DNA from: Laspinema sp. D2d
GTDB lineage: Bacteria > Cyanobacteriota > Cyanobacteriia > Cyanobacteriales > Laspinemataceae
DNA: 64,000 nt
Direction: 5' to 3'
NCBI RefSeq assembly: GCF_025370755.1
Contig: NZ_JAMXFC010000006.1
Span: 144,585-208,584 of the forward strand
The notes under the pieces were generated by a model that worked only from the letters and a program-made list of their open reading frames with translations, was not told the DNA's origin and did not search any database. How positions within the stretch are numbered: position 1 is the first letter of the stretch; each line of letters opens with the position of its first letter. This document shows positions 27,523 to 37,089 of the stretch, in pieces. A program made the position numbers and the translations under genes.

Positions 27523-28044
27523 TCATTTATAATAATGCCCTTGAATTGCCACCACATTCGCTGACCATAACGTACAATCTGGCGGTGAACTCCCGGCAGG
27601 AACTAAAGTCCCTTCAATCCGTTCCGGCGAAACCATCACCCCCTCAAATCTCATCATGCCACCTTGACAACAAGACCCCGTATAATACATCGTCCAGGTA
27701 ACTCGATTTCCTTCAACTGTCCCCAAGATTTCCGCATCTGAACAAGCATTTTGATCCACATTAAGAATTCGCCCCGATAATTCTATCCCGTTTTGTTGCA
27801 GGGATGTCACCATCGAGTAGTTGGGCTGGGTACTCACACTTAAGTCCGTATGTGCAGTCACCTCAATAGCCAGCCTCCATTGTCCACTCACAGGATCTAC
27901 ATTGTTTTGACTGATTTGGATAGACTGTTGTGCCGGTAAGGGTTTAATCTCTAAATCTCGGGCATCCGCACTCATGATACCAGCAAAAAACAGGAATCCC
28001 AAACTGAAAAAAACGCCAAGGGATTTTAATGAATTTAATCTCAC
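27523..28044 (-). CDS. Secreted protein of unknown function
   Basis: Predicted exported protein, 173 residues. GTG start at 28044-28042 with GGAGG 6 bases upstream. Residues 1-29 are a signal peptide (LGVFFSLGFLFFAGIMSADA, cleavage before RDLEIK). The mature part is probably all-beta: SGQWRLAIEVTAHTDLSVS, then LSGRILNVDQNACSDAEILG, VTWTMYYTGSCCQGGMMRF and VPAGSSPPDCTLWSANVV. Four cysteines (ACSD, SCC, DCT) may form disulfides in the periplasm. The pattern of a lipocalin-like or extracellular beta-barrel is possible but not established. Its leader can form a hairpin over the ribosome site. Confidence 0.8.
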   Translation of the reverse strand: MRLNSLKSLGVFFSLGFLFFAGIMSADARDLEIKPLPAQQSIQISQNNVDPVSGQWRLAIEVTAHTDLSVSTQPNYSMVTSLQQNGIELSGRILNVDQNACSDAEILGTVEGNRVTWTMYYTGSCCQGGMMRFEGVMVSPERIEGTLVPAGSSPPDCTLWSANVVAIQGHYYK

Positions 28045-28050
28045 AATTAT

Positions 28051-28103
28051 CCTCCGAGAACACCAAAGTTGATAGGTTCACCCTATGGGAGTTCTCGGGG
28101 AGG
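28051..28103 (-). promoter_or_regulatory. 5' leader hairpin sequestering the ribosome binding site
   Basis: On the minus-strand transcript, CCTCCCCGAGAAC (complement of 28091-28103) can pair with GTTCTCGGAGG (complement of 28051-28061), leaving a two-base bulge; the GGAGG is the ribosome site of the secreted-protein gene. Inside the loop a second 5-bp hairpin forms (ATAGG 28072-28076 / CCTAT 28082-28086). No U-run follows, so this is not a terminator. Confidence 0.65.
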
Positions 28104-28157
28104 CGGATTTTTTTTGACCTGATGTGAACTTTTATTAAAAAAACTTGTGTTTTAGCC

Positions 28158-29009
28158 CTATTTACGATATGTTCCACCATGCTGGGTACTCGGTACTTGC
28201 TCTCCCTTCCACCAAGCAAACCCACGCAGGGAGCGACTGGCACGGATACCCATCTTGTAATATTCGGCAAGGGCGCGATGAAAGGCGGTGGATTGTTGCC
28301 GAATCCCTGGATTTTTGAGCGCGACAAATTGGCAGACAAATAGGGTGAACCCAAACCAGGAAAAGGTCACTTTGTCATAAACAATCTGATTTTTGAGTTT
28401 ATCCCCTGTCGAGGGTTTCTGTTCGGGATAACTGCCATCTTCGTTCAAATTTTCAAATTGCTCTTTTAGCAGTCCGGTTGCGGTTCGCCATTTCTTCACC
28501 GGAACGACATAATAGGGTTGTAACGACCATTCAACGGGTGCATTGACCTCTTCTTCCAGGGTTTTTGAAAACAATTCCCAGGGGGTGACAAAGGGATAGC
28601 GCGCTTTAAACCCGGGGGACAACAATTTATGCCAGAAGGGTAAAACCTGGAAGAATTTGGGATGTTTTTGAGTCTGTTGATAAATTGCCTGATGCCATGC
28701 TTGAATATGGGGATGAGCAATTTTAATCAGTTGCCATTGTTCTCGATAGAGATTGACTCTTGAGTTCATTAAGTCATGTTTATGTGGGGAAATTTTGCCC
28801 TGATCTAAAGTATCGGCAAGGGGATCACCCAATAATCGGCCACTAAATTTCGCCCGCCAACAGTCCGCAATCATCTCCTGATTCGTCCTGGAGTTATGCC
28901 ATTCTGCCTGTTGTTCCGGGGTTTGACACTGTTCTAAGAGGCGATCGCGGGGTAAACTAGCGATTAACTGGGCAATTTTCTCCACTTCATCCGGGGTCAT
29001 GGAGTTCAT
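28158..29009 (-). CDS. Conserved hypothetical protein
   Basis: Not recognised. A 283-residue cytoplasmic protein without signal peptide. The N-terminus (MTPDEVEKIAQLIASLPRDR) and the first 120 residues are helical and charged, with many Trp and His (QAWHQAIYQQTQ). The C-terminal third contains NQIVYDKVTFSWFGFTLFVCQFVALKN, possibly one membrane or core helix, then ALAEYYKMGIRASRSLRGFA. It lies upstream of the secreted-protein gene on the same strand with a 113-base gap, and is divergent from the pentapeptide gene. Function cannot be inferred. Confidence 0.75.
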   Translation of the reverse strand: MNSMTPDEVEKIAQLIASLPRDRLLEQCQTPEQQAEWHNSRTNQEMIADCWRAKFSGRLLGDPLADTLDQGKISPHKHDLMNSRVNLYREQWQLIKIAHPHIQAWHQAIYQQTQKHPKFFQVLPFWHKLLSPGFKARYPFVTPWELFSKTLEEEVNAPVEWSLQPYYVVPVKKWRTATGLLKEQFENLNEDGSYPEQKPSTGDKLKNQIVYDKVTFSWFGFTLFVCQFVALKNPGIRQQSTAFHRALAEYYKMGIRASRSLRGFAWWKGEQVPSTQHGGTYRK

Positions 29010-29283
29010 GTTTTTGACCTCAATCGCAGTTTTTCCCGTAATTTATACCTAAATTTATCCTAATTTATAGCTAAGTGAGGGGTGAGACACCTCATCAACC
29101 GCGCCTTAATTCCCTGTAAACCGCGAAATATCTTTGCTAATTATACCAGAGTGGGAATTTTTTGCAAGGACGCCGATCGCCTAAATATGACCAATATCTC
29201 ACTCCCATTTGGGGTGAGCGATCGCTGCATTATGTCCCCAAAGCAGCGAAAATATAAATATAGCATTAAAGGAGAAAACTCCA

Positions 29284-29742
29284 ATGAAAGCCACCCTTTT
29301 AAAAATCGCTGCACTCTCAATCACCCTTTTATCTACCACCCCTGCTTTCGCACAAAATCTCACCCACATTAACCAATTAATCGAAACCAATCTCTGTGCC
29401 GCTTGTAACCTCGCCGGTGCCGACTTAAGCGGTGCCCATCTAATTGGTGCCGACTTGCGAAATGCGGACCTCTCTGGTGCTAATCTCCAAGATGTCAACC
29501 TCGAAGGTGCCGATTTAACCGGCGCAAATTTGCAAGGAGCCAATCTAAAAGGGGCCTTTATCAACAGCGCCACCTTAACCCGAACCAATCTCGAAGGCGT
29601 CAATCTCACCGATGCCAATCTCTCCTTTGCCGATCTATCCGATGCGAACTTAAGTGCTGCCAATTTGTCCAATATCAACTTAATCGGTGCCAATCTCCAG
29701 GATGCGGTCATTCCCAAAGAGATGTTAGGATTAGTTCAATAA
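29284..29742 (+). CDS. Secreted pentapeptide-repeat protein
   Basis: Predicted exported right-handed beta-helix protein, 152 residues. A signal peptide covers residues 1-23 (LSITLLSTTPAFA, cleavage before QNLTH). After a short linker with a CAAC motif (two Cys), about 19 consecutive A(D/N)LxX units follow, from CNLAGADLSG to IGANLQDAV. AAAGGAG lies just upstream of the ATG. It is divergent from the hypothetical gene at 28158. Cyanobacteria have many such proteins and the role of most is unknown; export points to the periplasm or thylakoid lumen. Confidence 0.9.
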   Translation: MKATLLKIAALSITLLSTTPAFAQNLTHINQLIETNLCAACNLAGADLSGAHLIGADLRNADLSGANLQDVNLEGADLTGANLQGANLKGAFINSATLTRTNLEGVNLTDANLSFADLSDANLSAANLSNINLIGANLQDAVIPKEMLGLVQ

Positions 29743-29769
29743 ATGGGAATGATGGTAATAGACCTCAAC

Positions 29770-29826
29770 AATAGCTGCGGTTCGTCCCTTCAAATGCTCC
29801 CCTTACCGCAGTTATTCGCACCCCCT
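29770..29826. terminator. Hairpin between convergent genes
   Basis: Arms AATAGCTGCGG (29770-29780) and CCGCAGTTATT (29816-29826) pair over 11 positions with a single G-U wobble, loop 35 bases. It lies between the pentapeptide gene and convergent sigF. It lacks a U-run, so a repeat element or RNA-end stabiliser is also possible. Confidence 0.55.
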
Positions 29827-29943
29827 TTTCCAGGGGATGCCCGGTTCAAACAGACATGGCGCGATCGCCTCTCACGGTGCGATCGCGCTTGATACTACGT
29901 CTATTAATTCTTCTATTTTTTTATACCCTAAGCAGTTTTGGAG

Positions 29944-30717
29944 CTATTCCGCTCCTCCCATCAATTTCTTGAGGGACGTTAGACCTTTTTTCACCCGACG
30001 AGAAACGGTTACAGAACTAATCCCCATCCGTTCCGCTGTTTCTTTCTGGGTCAAATCATGCAGAAATACAAACTCTAGGACCTTGCGAGTCCCATCCTCT
30101 AGTTTGCCAAGGGCCAACTGGAGGCGAATTTGGTCTTCCTGTGCTAACTGGAAACTACGATACCCGGCATCCGGCACTAATTCCCCAAGGGATGCTGCGC
30201 CTTCATCATCATCCTGCACTGGAGCATCCAAACTCAGGGGAGCTCGGTTGCGGCAGGCGAGTTTGATTTCTTGCCATTCGGTAACAGAAATTTTTAAAGC
30301 CGATGCCACTTCCCCATCAGAAGGATGGCGATTTAGACTTTCTTGCAGTTTCTGGATTTCCTTGGTTGCCTGCCGTTGCAGGGTTAACCAATGGCGGGGA
30401 ATCCGGACTGATGGACTTTTATCCCGCAGATAATGTTGAATTTCCCCACGAATGTAGGGAACTGCAAAGGAACTGAATGCGTGTCCCTTCGACATATCAA
30501 ACCGTTCGATCGCCCGAATCAAGCCCAAGCATCCCACTTGCAGGAGGTCGTCATAAGTTTCCGTACACTGTTGCATCCAGTGATGGACTTCTTTACGAAC
30601 TAGCCCTATATTCAGTTGGACAATTCGATTCCGCAGATGGGTCGTAGGAGAAGTTTGGTATTCACGCAGGAGTTCCAAACTCTCACTCTTGAGTTCTTTG
30701 TTGACTGTTGTAAGCAT
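29944..30717 (-). CDS. sigF: Group 3 RNA polymerase sigma factor, SigF type
   Basis: Alternative sigma factor directing RNA polymerase to special promoters; in cyanobacteria SigF controls pilus/motility and stress genes. The 257-residue protein lacks region 1.1. Region 2 is YDDLLQVGCLGLIRAIERFD and GHAFSSFAVPYIRGEIQHYL (about 55-97); region 3 follows (VRIPRHWLTLQRQATKEIQ); region 4 carries the helix-turn-helix LTQKETAERMGISSVTVSRR (about 221-240). The pattern GEIQHYLRDKSPSVRIPR is typical of SigB/SigF-type factors. Monocistronic; no anti-sigma gene is adjacent, although a STAS-domain protein lies 2 kb away. Confidence 0.93.
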   Translation of the reverse strand: MLTTVNKELKSESLELLREYQTSPTTHLRNRIVQLNIGLVRKEVHHWMQQCTETYDDLLQVGCLGLIRAIERFDMSKGHAFSSFAVPYIRGEIQHYLRDKSPSVRIPRHWLTLQRQATKEIQKLQESLNRHPSDGEVASALKISVTEWQEIKLACRNRAPLSLDAPVQDDDEGAASLGELVPDAGYRSFQLAQEDQIRLQLALGKLEDGTRKVLEFVFLHDLTQKETAERMGISSVTVSRRVKKGLTSLKKLMGGAE

Positions 30718-31526
30718 TTTGACACCCCGGTAGGTTGCTCCCTAGCCTAGTATCTTACAGGTTGGTGGTAGCCGCAGTGATCTCTAACACAGAATTTTTA
30801 CTGAATTGATGACCTGGCCTTGTTTTGGCTCCCCCTTAATTCTACCGATAACCCCGGAAAATCTGAGGGGTTGGGAGGAAAGAAATTAGGGGGTTTTCAA
30901 GAGGCCGAAGAACTGAGGATGGATTGATAATTCCCCTTAGAGGTGATCATCCAACATTCAGCCTTTTCTACATCCTTTTCAACCTTGCGATCGGGCAGTT
31001 TTACTCATCAAGTCAGCGAGGACCCGTGCTAGACAACTGGACTGCTGCTGTTTTTGTTTCTGGCTAAGAGCTATTTTAACTTTTTTTGGCTTCATAGCAA
31101 TAGCCACAATCATAACTATACCGAATTAATGAATCAATCTCAGATAAAAATTGTGTAAAGATTTATGGAGGCAGGGCTTCAGGCCCCTTCTCTCGGACTA
31201 GGTATCGGTCGCAAAAATGGGGTTCCTCCCCTAAATTGGGAAGCGATCGCCCCGAATCTTGATCCAAAACTCCAGGTTCTCAATCTAGGCAGTTCCCGCA
31301 GACTAGGGATTCGAGGTTAGGGCCTCCAGGTTTCTAGGAGCCTGGGACCCCTGATTTTTGATGAAATGCTGAAGTTTCTTAACAGAATGTTTAAAATTAG
31401 TGCCAATCTCGAAGCGAAATGGTAAATTAACACAGAACACCGATTGGGGGAGGATGACGATCGCCCCCGCTTCCGCTAACAATTACATAAACTGATATTT
31501 AGTTAATTAAGGAGCTGCGAACGATC
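30718..31526. other. Intergenic region between sigF and the coiled-coil gene
   Basis: 809 bases with no confident gene. A 44-codon minus-strand frame (30979-31113, product very Lys/Gln-rich) lacks a ribosome site and is only a weak candidate. The region must hold both divergent promoters. AAGGAG (31509-31514) precedes the GTG start of the right-hand gene. Confidence 0.4.
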
Positions 31527-32090
31527 GTGAGCCAATCAGAAACCCCGAGCCTACATTCCCTACAGGCAGAAGTATCTCAACTGCGCGAAGAGTTGCAGAT
31601 GCGTGACCAGCTTGTCGAACAACTCTCCCAAGAACTCTTTCGGTTAGTCAAGGGCAATAACTCCCTACTCCCGGCATCTCAAGATGTCCCCGAGGAATAC
31701 CTGGCTCAAATGCGGTCCTTGCGCGAACAACTGCAAGGGGTTGAGGAACAGGTGACCTTTTATCAAGAGCAGATTGCTCAAAAAGATGGGGAGGTTTATC
31801 ATCTGCGCCAATCGGTTCAGGAATTGACCGATCGCGCCCGGATGCTGGAACAGGTGGTCCAGGAATTACCCGAAATTTATCGCCAGAAGTTCGCCGATCG
31901 CATGGAAGAAGTCAAAGACAAGGTGGAACGGCTGCAACGGGAAAACCGGCAACTCCATGCCGAACTCCAAAGTGTCAGCTATCGCTTGGCCGTTAGAAGC
32001 AAGCGCAAAACTGCTGGACATCTGGAGTTACCCAGCATTTCGGGCGGCGATAGCGGCGATATCAGTTTACCGTCCTTGGGCAATGCCTAG
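31527..32090 (+). CDS. Cyanobacterial coiled-coil protein
   Basis: Unknown function, 187 residues, GTG start. Residues 5-160 are almost continuous coiled coil (LQAEVSQLREELQMRDQLVE, VEEQVTFYQEQIAQKDGEVY, MEEVKDKVERLQRENRQL), interrupted by a short loop around NNSLLPASQD. The C-terminus is Gly/Ser-rich. It overlaps the next gene by 8 bases (ATG at 32083 before the stop at 32088-32090), so the two are translationally coupled and probably work together. The pattern matches a family found only in cyanobacteria, to my knowledge uncharacterised. Confidence 0.85.
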   Translation: MSQSETPSLHSLQAEVSQLREELQMRDQLVEQLSQELFRLVKGNNSLLPASQDVPEEYLAQMRSLREQLQGVEEQVTFYQEQIAQKDGEVYHLRQSVQELTDRARMLEQVVQELPEIYRQKFADRMEEVKDKVERLQRENRQLHAELQSVSYRLAVRSKRKTAGHLELPSISGGDSGDISLPSLGNA

Positions 32091-32787
32091 TCGGGTCTGG
32101 ATTGTTATCGAGGATGAGGCGTCAGCAATGGGGTTCCCCCAAGCTGACTCCGAGGCGATCGCCCGGATGGTGGAAGCCCTCCAAGGGGCGATCGCTCAAA
32201 CCCATCCCGGTTGTGAGGTAAAGGCCGTCTCAATTTCTCACCTAAAAAACTTATCTACACCGGATAGTGAGGTACTTGTTTGTCCCTTAAGCCTCAACGT
32301 CCCCGACTCCGTAATCGGTCAGTTTCAGCCCCTGTATCGGGCTTGTCGGGATGTGGAAGGGTTGCGCACCTTAGTAGCGGAGCGGTGGCAGGTTACACCG
32401 GGAACCGGAAATCTCTGGTTGCCCGTAGTGCTGACGGCAAAAGGGCCGATTTATGGGGAGGCGATCGGACGGGCGGACCAGAACCAACCGGGCCTTGAAG
32501 AGATGGCCCCGTACATCCAGCCGGTGCATTTGCCCGACCGTTGGCGACAACCGATTTATGCCTTGGGACGACGGCTGCTCCAGTGGCTAGAAGCGCCCCC
32601 GGCGACTTATTTAATTCAGTTTGGATGGGGTGAGGAGGGTCTCTGTTTCGATCGCCTCTGGCCCTTTCCAGGCATTCCCTCCCTAGGGAGTTTGGGGATT
32701 CAAGACCCGGATTTGTTGACCTGTCATTGGTACTGCCTGACAGGACAGCCGATTTATGACCTCACTATCGTTCCTCGGGTAAAGTGA
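32083..32787 (+). CDS. Conserved protein coupled to the coiled-coil gene
   Basis: Unknown, 234 residues. I chose the ATG at 32083 (MPSRVWIVIEDEASAMGFPQ); a longer upstream frame lies within the previous gene and encodes nothing conserved. The protein is soluble, with alternating strand and helix segments: VKAVSISHLKNL, EVLVCPLSLNVPDSVIGQF, LWLPVVLTAKGPIYGEAIG, TYLIQFGWGEEGLCFDRLWP, TCHWYCLTGQPIYDLTIVPR. It is co-translated with the coiled-coil protein. A palindromic terminator follows. No known domain is recognised. Confidence 0.82.
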   Translation: MPSRVWIVIEDEASAMGFPQADSEAIARMVEALQGAIAQTHPGCEVKAVSISHLKNLSTPDSEVLVCPLSLNVPDSVIGQFQPLYRACRDVEGLRTLVAERWQVTPGTGNLWLPVVLTAKGPIYGEAIGRADQNQPGLEEMAPYIQPVHLPDRWRQPIYALGRRLLQWLEAPPATYLIQFGWGEEGLCFDRLWPFPGIPSLGSLGIQDPDLLTCHWYCLTGQPIYDLTIVPRVK

Positions 32788-32825
32788 GCCAATTTAAGTG
32801 AGAATTCAGCCGAAGCCCGAGCCAA

Positions 32826-32856
32826 TTGAGAGGGTAAATTTACCCGCTCCTCTCAA
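32826..32856. terminator. Convergent terminator with palindromic core
   Basis: Outer stem TTGAGAGG (32826-32833) / CCTCTCAA (32849-32856) surrounds the perfect 14-base palindrome GGGTAAATTTACCC (32832-32845), with a small asymmetry on one side. It lies between convergent genes ending at 32787 and 32901. Confidence 0.65.
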
Positions 32857-32900
32857 CCGATGGCTTGAGATAACACCCAGATGGTTAAAAGCCGAAGAAG

Positions 32901-33272
32901 TTAAGCGGCAGCGAGGTCAGAATTGGGGCTAGAAGAGGACAAATCGGGTGCGATCGCGGCCATCGCAGCTTCCTGGGTATCAAAAATTTCAAAGAGGCGA
33001 TCAAGCTGCGTAATTTCAAAAATTACGCGAACCGGGCTTTTGAGATGGTAGATGGTGAGGCGGGACCCATGCTTTCTAGCGGTTCTCAGAGCCGAAACCA
33101 GGGTAAATAATCCAGGACTGTCAATAATATCCACCTGACTCATGTCAATTGCGAATAACGTCCCGCGATCGCACTGGGCAACAGCTTGTTCGATGGTGGC
33201 GAGAGTTGCTTCATCTAAACAGGTTTGCGGCTGAAATACGATAGGTTGACGGATGGCTTGTGAGGACGTCAT
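32901..33272 (-). CDS. STAS-domain protein (anti-sigma factor antagonist-like)
   Basis: Single STAS domain protein of 123 residues, the type that binds anti-sigma or switch kinases and is regulated by serine phosphorylation. Strand-helix order fits: ATIEQAVAQCDRGTLFAIDM, then VDIIDSPGLFTLVSALRTAR with S52 at the usual phosphorylation site, then GSRLTIYHLKSPVRVIFEIT and LDRLFEIFDTQEAAMAA. The C-terminal 15 residues are a Ser/Ala tail. No partner kinase or phosphatase is adjacent; sigF lies about 2 kb away, so a functional link is possible but unproven. Confidence 0.9.
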   Translation of the reverse strand: MTSSQAIRQPIVFQPQTCLDEATLATIEQAVAQCDRGTLFAIDMSQVDIIDSPGLFTLVSALRTARKHGSRLTIYHLKSPVRVIFEITQLDRLFEIFDTQEAAMAAIAPDLSSSSPNSDLAAA

Positions 33273-33765
33273 AGGTTTACCTCAAAAAATATCTTAACCA
33301 GGACTTGATAATAAACACGCACTGAAGAGTGCAGCACGCTATTTGTTCCAGCATCCATCTAATTTGCCTCATGAGGGTTGTCACCCATCACTGCTAAGTT
33401 GTGAATTCAATCACCCCGAACGCCAAAGTGACCGATGCTGGCTTTTATCAGTCCGATTCTAAGCGCTCTACTCACCCAAAGTAGGTAGCCTAGTACACTC
33501 TTTTAAAATTTAATATAATTAACCTGTGTTTTAATCACTTAACAACATGGCACATTGACCCGCATCATCCGTAGGGAAGGTGCATAGCACTAGGGAGCAA
33601 GCTTCCTCCCACTCCTTTCACTCCTTTAAGGAATAATTTAATCCATGTAGACGCACTATATATTGAATAACTGAATATTGAATTATAGAACCCGTAGATA
33701 ACCCTGATGGCAAAAGGCAAAAGATAACGCGCTTCTTTTGCCTTCTTACCATTTAAAGGGTGAGA
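33273..33765. other. Intergenic region without genes
   Basis: About 490 bases between the STAS gene and argG. AT-rich stretches (33500-33535, 33650-33680) probably contain the STAS-gene promoter. I see no RNA gene, repeat or strong hairpin. Confidence 0.4.
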
Positions 33766-34971
33766 TTAGTTGCCTCTAACCTTCTCCGACCAAATCCGCG
33801 TCGGCAGACCCCAGACATAAATAAACCCTTCTGCTGCTTTATGGTCGAAAGTATCCTCCGCCCCATAAGTCGCCAGATCCGGCGCATAGAGAGACTGGCT
33901 GGACTTGCGCCCGACAATATTTGCCGTTCCCTTGAACAGTTTAATCCGGACCGTGCCGGAGACGCGCTCTTGGGTCTTTTGAATGAACGCATCCAGGGCC
34001 ATTTTGAGGGGACTATACCACTGACCGTTGTAAACCAATTGGCTGTAGGTTTCCTCGATGCCGCGCTTGTATTGGGTGACATCTTTGGTGAGGGTGAGAC
34101 TTTCGATATCTCGGTGAGCCTGAATCAGAACCAAGAGGGCCGGGGATTCGTAGATTTCCCGAGATTTAATGCCTACTAGACGGTTTTCGATCATGTCGAT
34201 ACGTCCGACCCCGTGACGACCCACCACCTCATTCAACTCCGTAATTAGGGCCACGGGAGAGAGGGCCTTGCCATTCACATGGGTGGGAAGACCTTCTTCA
34301 AAGGTGATTTCCACATATTCCGCTTCATTCGGAGTATCGGCGATCGCCTTCGTCATCACATAGATTTCTTCTTCCGGTTCAGTCCAGGGGTCTTCTAGGG
34401 GACCTGCTTCCACACTCCGTCCCAACAGATTACGGTCAATACTGTAGGGAGAGGACTTTTTCACCGGAGTGGGGATACCAAACTTTTCACCGTAGGCAAT
34501 GGTTTCTTCCCGACTCATGCCCCATTCCCGGGCTGGTGCGAGGACCTTGATATTGGGATTAAGCGCGGCGATCGACACATCAAACCGCACTTGGTCATTT
34601 CCCTTACCTGTACAGCCGTGGGCCACCGCATCGGCCCCATATTTTTCCGCCGCTTCCACCAGGATTTTAGCGATTAGGGGTCTAGCTAGGGCCGTTCCCA
34701 GGGGATAACGGTTTTCATACAGCGCATTTGCTTGAATAGCGGGAAAAGCATAATCTTTAACAAAGATTTCCGTCACGTCTTCCACCAGGGAGATGCTGGC
34801 ACCGGAGGTTAGAGCCTTTTCCTTAATCGGGCCAAGTTCTTCCCCTTGTCCCAAATCTGCCGCTAGGGTAATCACGTCTTCAACGCCCCACTCTTCTTTT
34901 AAGTAGGGAATGCAAACGGAGGTATCAACTCCTCCAGAATATGCCAGGACGACTTTGGTAGCGCGACCCAT
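33766..34971 (-). CDS. argG: Argininosuccinate synthase
   Basis: Joins citrulline and aspartate at the expense of ATP, the penultimate step of arginine synthesis. The 401-residue protein begins [20 protein letters not shown] with the PP-loop AYSGGVDTS (residues 10-18), and contains [15 protein letters not shown] (citrulline/ATP site), [12 protein letters not shown] and [20 protein letters not shown] (substrate motif), ending in the usual C-terminal helix region. Length is standard for the family. Monocistronic; no other arginine gene is nearby, as is usual in cyanobacteria. Confidence 0.98.
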   Translation of the reverse strand: MGRATKVVLAYSGGVDTSVCIPYLKEEWGVEDVITLAADLGQGEELGPIKEKALTSGASISLVEDVTEIFVKDYAFPAIQANALYENRYPLGTALARPLIAKILVEAAEKYGADAVAHGCTGKGNDQVRFDVSIAALNPNIKVLAPAREWGMSREETIAYGEKFGIPTPVKKSSPYSIDRNLLGRSVEAGPLEDPWTEPEEEIYVMTKAIADTPNEAEYVEITFEEGLPTHVNGKALSPVALITELNEVVGRHGVGRIDMIENRLVGIKSREIYESPALLVLIQAHRDIESLTLTKDVTQYKRGIEETYSQLVYNGQWYSPLKMALDAFIQKTQERVSGTVRIKLFKGTANIVGRKSSQSLYAPDLATYGAEDTFDHKAAEGFIYVWGLPTRIWSEKVRGN

Positions 34972-35455
34972 TACTTTTTGCCTCTACTGCAATACCGATC
35001 AATTGTTCATTATTCACCAAGTTCTGCGGATTTCATAGCCTTTTTGTCAGGGATTCCCTAGATTTGTAGGGGAGGGATTTGGAAGTTTAGAGGGGAAATT
35101 TTAGGGGGTAGGGTTTAAGTTTTATCAAAGCGATTGAGTGGGGGTGACTCAAGGGGTTGAATCTCTAGGGGAGAGGGTTTTGAGGGGACTGACCCTGGAA
35201 TTGAAGGAACTGCTGCGATCGCCGGGATGAAAAACCGGATCAAAAGTAGCAACAACTTTCCCATTTGCCCCAGCCGGAGTCTGTGATCGAAAGGGTAATC
35301 ATCTGGGATTGGGGAAACGGCGATCGCCTGATTTTCTCCTCGGGAGTGATTCTAGCTATCCCTATAGATCTTGCTCATTGGTGTGTTAGGGAAAATCCAC
35401 TCATTTGGGAATCCCCATTCAGTGTGAATGGGGAAAAAGAGCTTCTTGGTTAAAA
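34972..35455. other. Intergenic region without genes
   Basis: 484 bases upstream of argG. It includes G-rich tracts (35060-35180) and two HIP1-like sites. A 62-codon frame from a TTG at 35265 has no ribosome site and no recognisable content; I do not count it as a gene. Confidence 0.4.
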
Positions 35456-35854
35456 TTACGCGCTTTGCTTGTTAGTTTGGTATATTTCAGCCGCTGTTTG
35501 AACAAGTGCCTTGAGGTCTTGAGTATCAAACGGCTTACTGATGCATTTAAAAACATTAGCTTTATTCATCATATCTTCCGAGGCTTCTAGGGCATCCTCA
35601 CTGTACCCAGTTAACAGAATGCCGATGGTATGGGGGAAACGAACTCTCGCCTTGCTCAACAATTCCAGACCCGTCATTTCCGGCATACTCTGATCCGTAA
35701 TAATCACCGCCATTTCCCCTTCTGTATCCAGCAGGGCGATCGCATCGAGAGGGCTTTCTGCTCTGTGTACCTGAAAGTCACGGCGAAACGTCCTGTACAG
35801 TAAATCCAGGTTGTCTCGCTCATCATCCACTACCATGAGTCTAAGTTTGGACAT
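35456..35854 (-). CDS. Single-domain response regulator
   Basis: CheY-like receiver without output domain, 132 residues. Key residues: acidic pocket D10/D11 (LMVVDDERDN), phosphoacceptor D54 (IITDQSMPEMTG), conserved Thr at LLTGYSE, and K107 in CISKPFD. The order of motifs matches REC domains usually found with histidine kinases or HD-type outputs; here it stands alone. It probably relays phosphate to a partner encoded elsewhere. Monocistronic, with no kinase adjacent. Confidence 0.94.
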   Translation of the reverse strand: MSKLRLMVVDDERDNLDLLYRTFRRDFQVHRAESPLDAIALLDTEGEMAVIITDQSMPEMTGLELLSKARVRFPHTIGILLTGYSEDALEASEDMMNKANVFKCISKPFDTQDLKALVQTAAEIYQTNKQSA

Positions 35855-36099
35855 AGATTAAAGTTGCTCCAGCCATCTCTACTTTCCCATTTTATTCGGA
35901 TTCGGAGAAACTCTCGCGGAACCGATCGCGAACGAGAGACCACAGCTTGAGTGCAGCACCCTCCCCTTGGCATCTCAGAATAGCACTACGGGTCTATCTT
36001 CGATTGTTCTTCATTTTACTGGGGAATGTCCCCCGGTTGAGAAGGGGCTGAAAACCCCAATCCTCTCTGGGGTTGAACCAGGGACGCGGATCAAAGGGG

Positions 36100-36963
36100 T
36101 TAAAACACCGACATTAAAACAACTCCCAACAACATCGTGGTTGCTCCCCAGAAGCGATCGCGAATCCCCGACTCCTGAAACAGGAACTTACCCCACAACA
36201 CCCCGAATAGAACACTGGTCCGTTTAATAGCGATCACCTGAACCACCAACGTTAGTTTCAGGGCCTGCATTTGAAACAGCACAGCGATCGCCGTACAGAA
36301 TCCCATCAAACTCAACCCCAGCCAATATTTGACAATCTGACCCCCCGGGTCCTGATATTGGCAGAACAATAAGGGAAATTGCAACAAGGCGATCGCTGAA
36401 AACACCGCAAAACTCCAAAATAAAGGCGAAGAATTTTGGACCCCCACCTTATCCACATTAGAAGTAATACTCCACAGAAACGCCACCCCTAACATTAATT
36501 TCGGCCCCCGTTCGCTCACCAGAGCCTGAAACGGTGCAAAATATCCCCGCCTGCGGTCCTGGAGATTTAACAAATAAGACCCACCGACAATCAACAGAAT
36601 TCCCAACCCATCGGCCCAACTGAGCCATTCCCCCACAATAATGGGAGAAGTAATTGCCATAAACAGGGGAGAAAAGGCAATCAGGGGCAAACAGAGGGAT
36701 AAATCCGAGGTACTAATTGCCTGAATATAGAACAAAAAGGCGATCGCATTCAGCACACTCCCCACCCCCAGGGCCACCCAAAATTGACCCCCCAAATCCG
36801 GAATTCCTACCAAAACTTGCACCGGCAGTAACACCAACGCCGTAAAAAATGACCAAGACCAAGCCACAATCGTTGCATCGATATTTCGTAGGGTTTTTTT
36901 CCCTAAAACATCTTTGAGCGACGTAAAAAAAGCCGTTGAAATTGCTAAAAAAAACCAGAGCAT
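36100..36963 (-). CDS. EamA-type drug/metabolite transporter
   Basis: Inner-membrane permease of the DMT superfamily, 287 residues. About ten hydrophobic helices form two EamA halves: MLWFFLAISTAFFTSLKDVL onward, then the second half starting near LMLGVAFLWSITSNVDKVG. Signature-like segments WADGLGILLIVGGSYLLN and RTSVLFGVLWGKFLFQESG (end of each half) are present. The substrate (metabolite, amino acid or other) cannot be predicted. Monocistronic between a response regulator gene and a divergent TRAP binding-protein gene. Confidence 0.9.
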   Translation of the reverse strand: MLWFFLAISTAFFTSLKDVLGKKTLRNIDATIVAWSWSFFTALVLLPVQVLVGIPDLGGQFWVALGVGSVLNAIAFLFYIQAISTSDLSLCLPLIAFSPLFMAITSPIIVGEWLSWADGLGILLIVGGSYLLNLQDRRRGYFAPFQALVSERGPKLMLGVAFLWSITSNVDKVGVQNSSPLFWSFAVFSAIALLQFPLLFCQYQDPGGQIVKYWLGLSLMGFCTAIAVLFQMQALKLTLVVQVIAIKRTSVLFGVLWGKFLFQESGIRDRFWGATTMLLGVVLMSVF

Positions 36964-37089
36964 GGGGAGTTTAGAGTTTAGAGTTTAAATGGGTGATAAA
37001 ATCAGGATCCCGGACAAACCTTCGGACGTAGATCATCCGGTGTTTGCCAGCGCAAAACCCTCAACCCTCCTGCAAGGTAAAAACACACT

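Noticed and set aside
35265..35453. 62-codon frame starting with TTG next to the response regulator
   Set aside because: No ribosome site and no similarity to known proteins; could not be supported.
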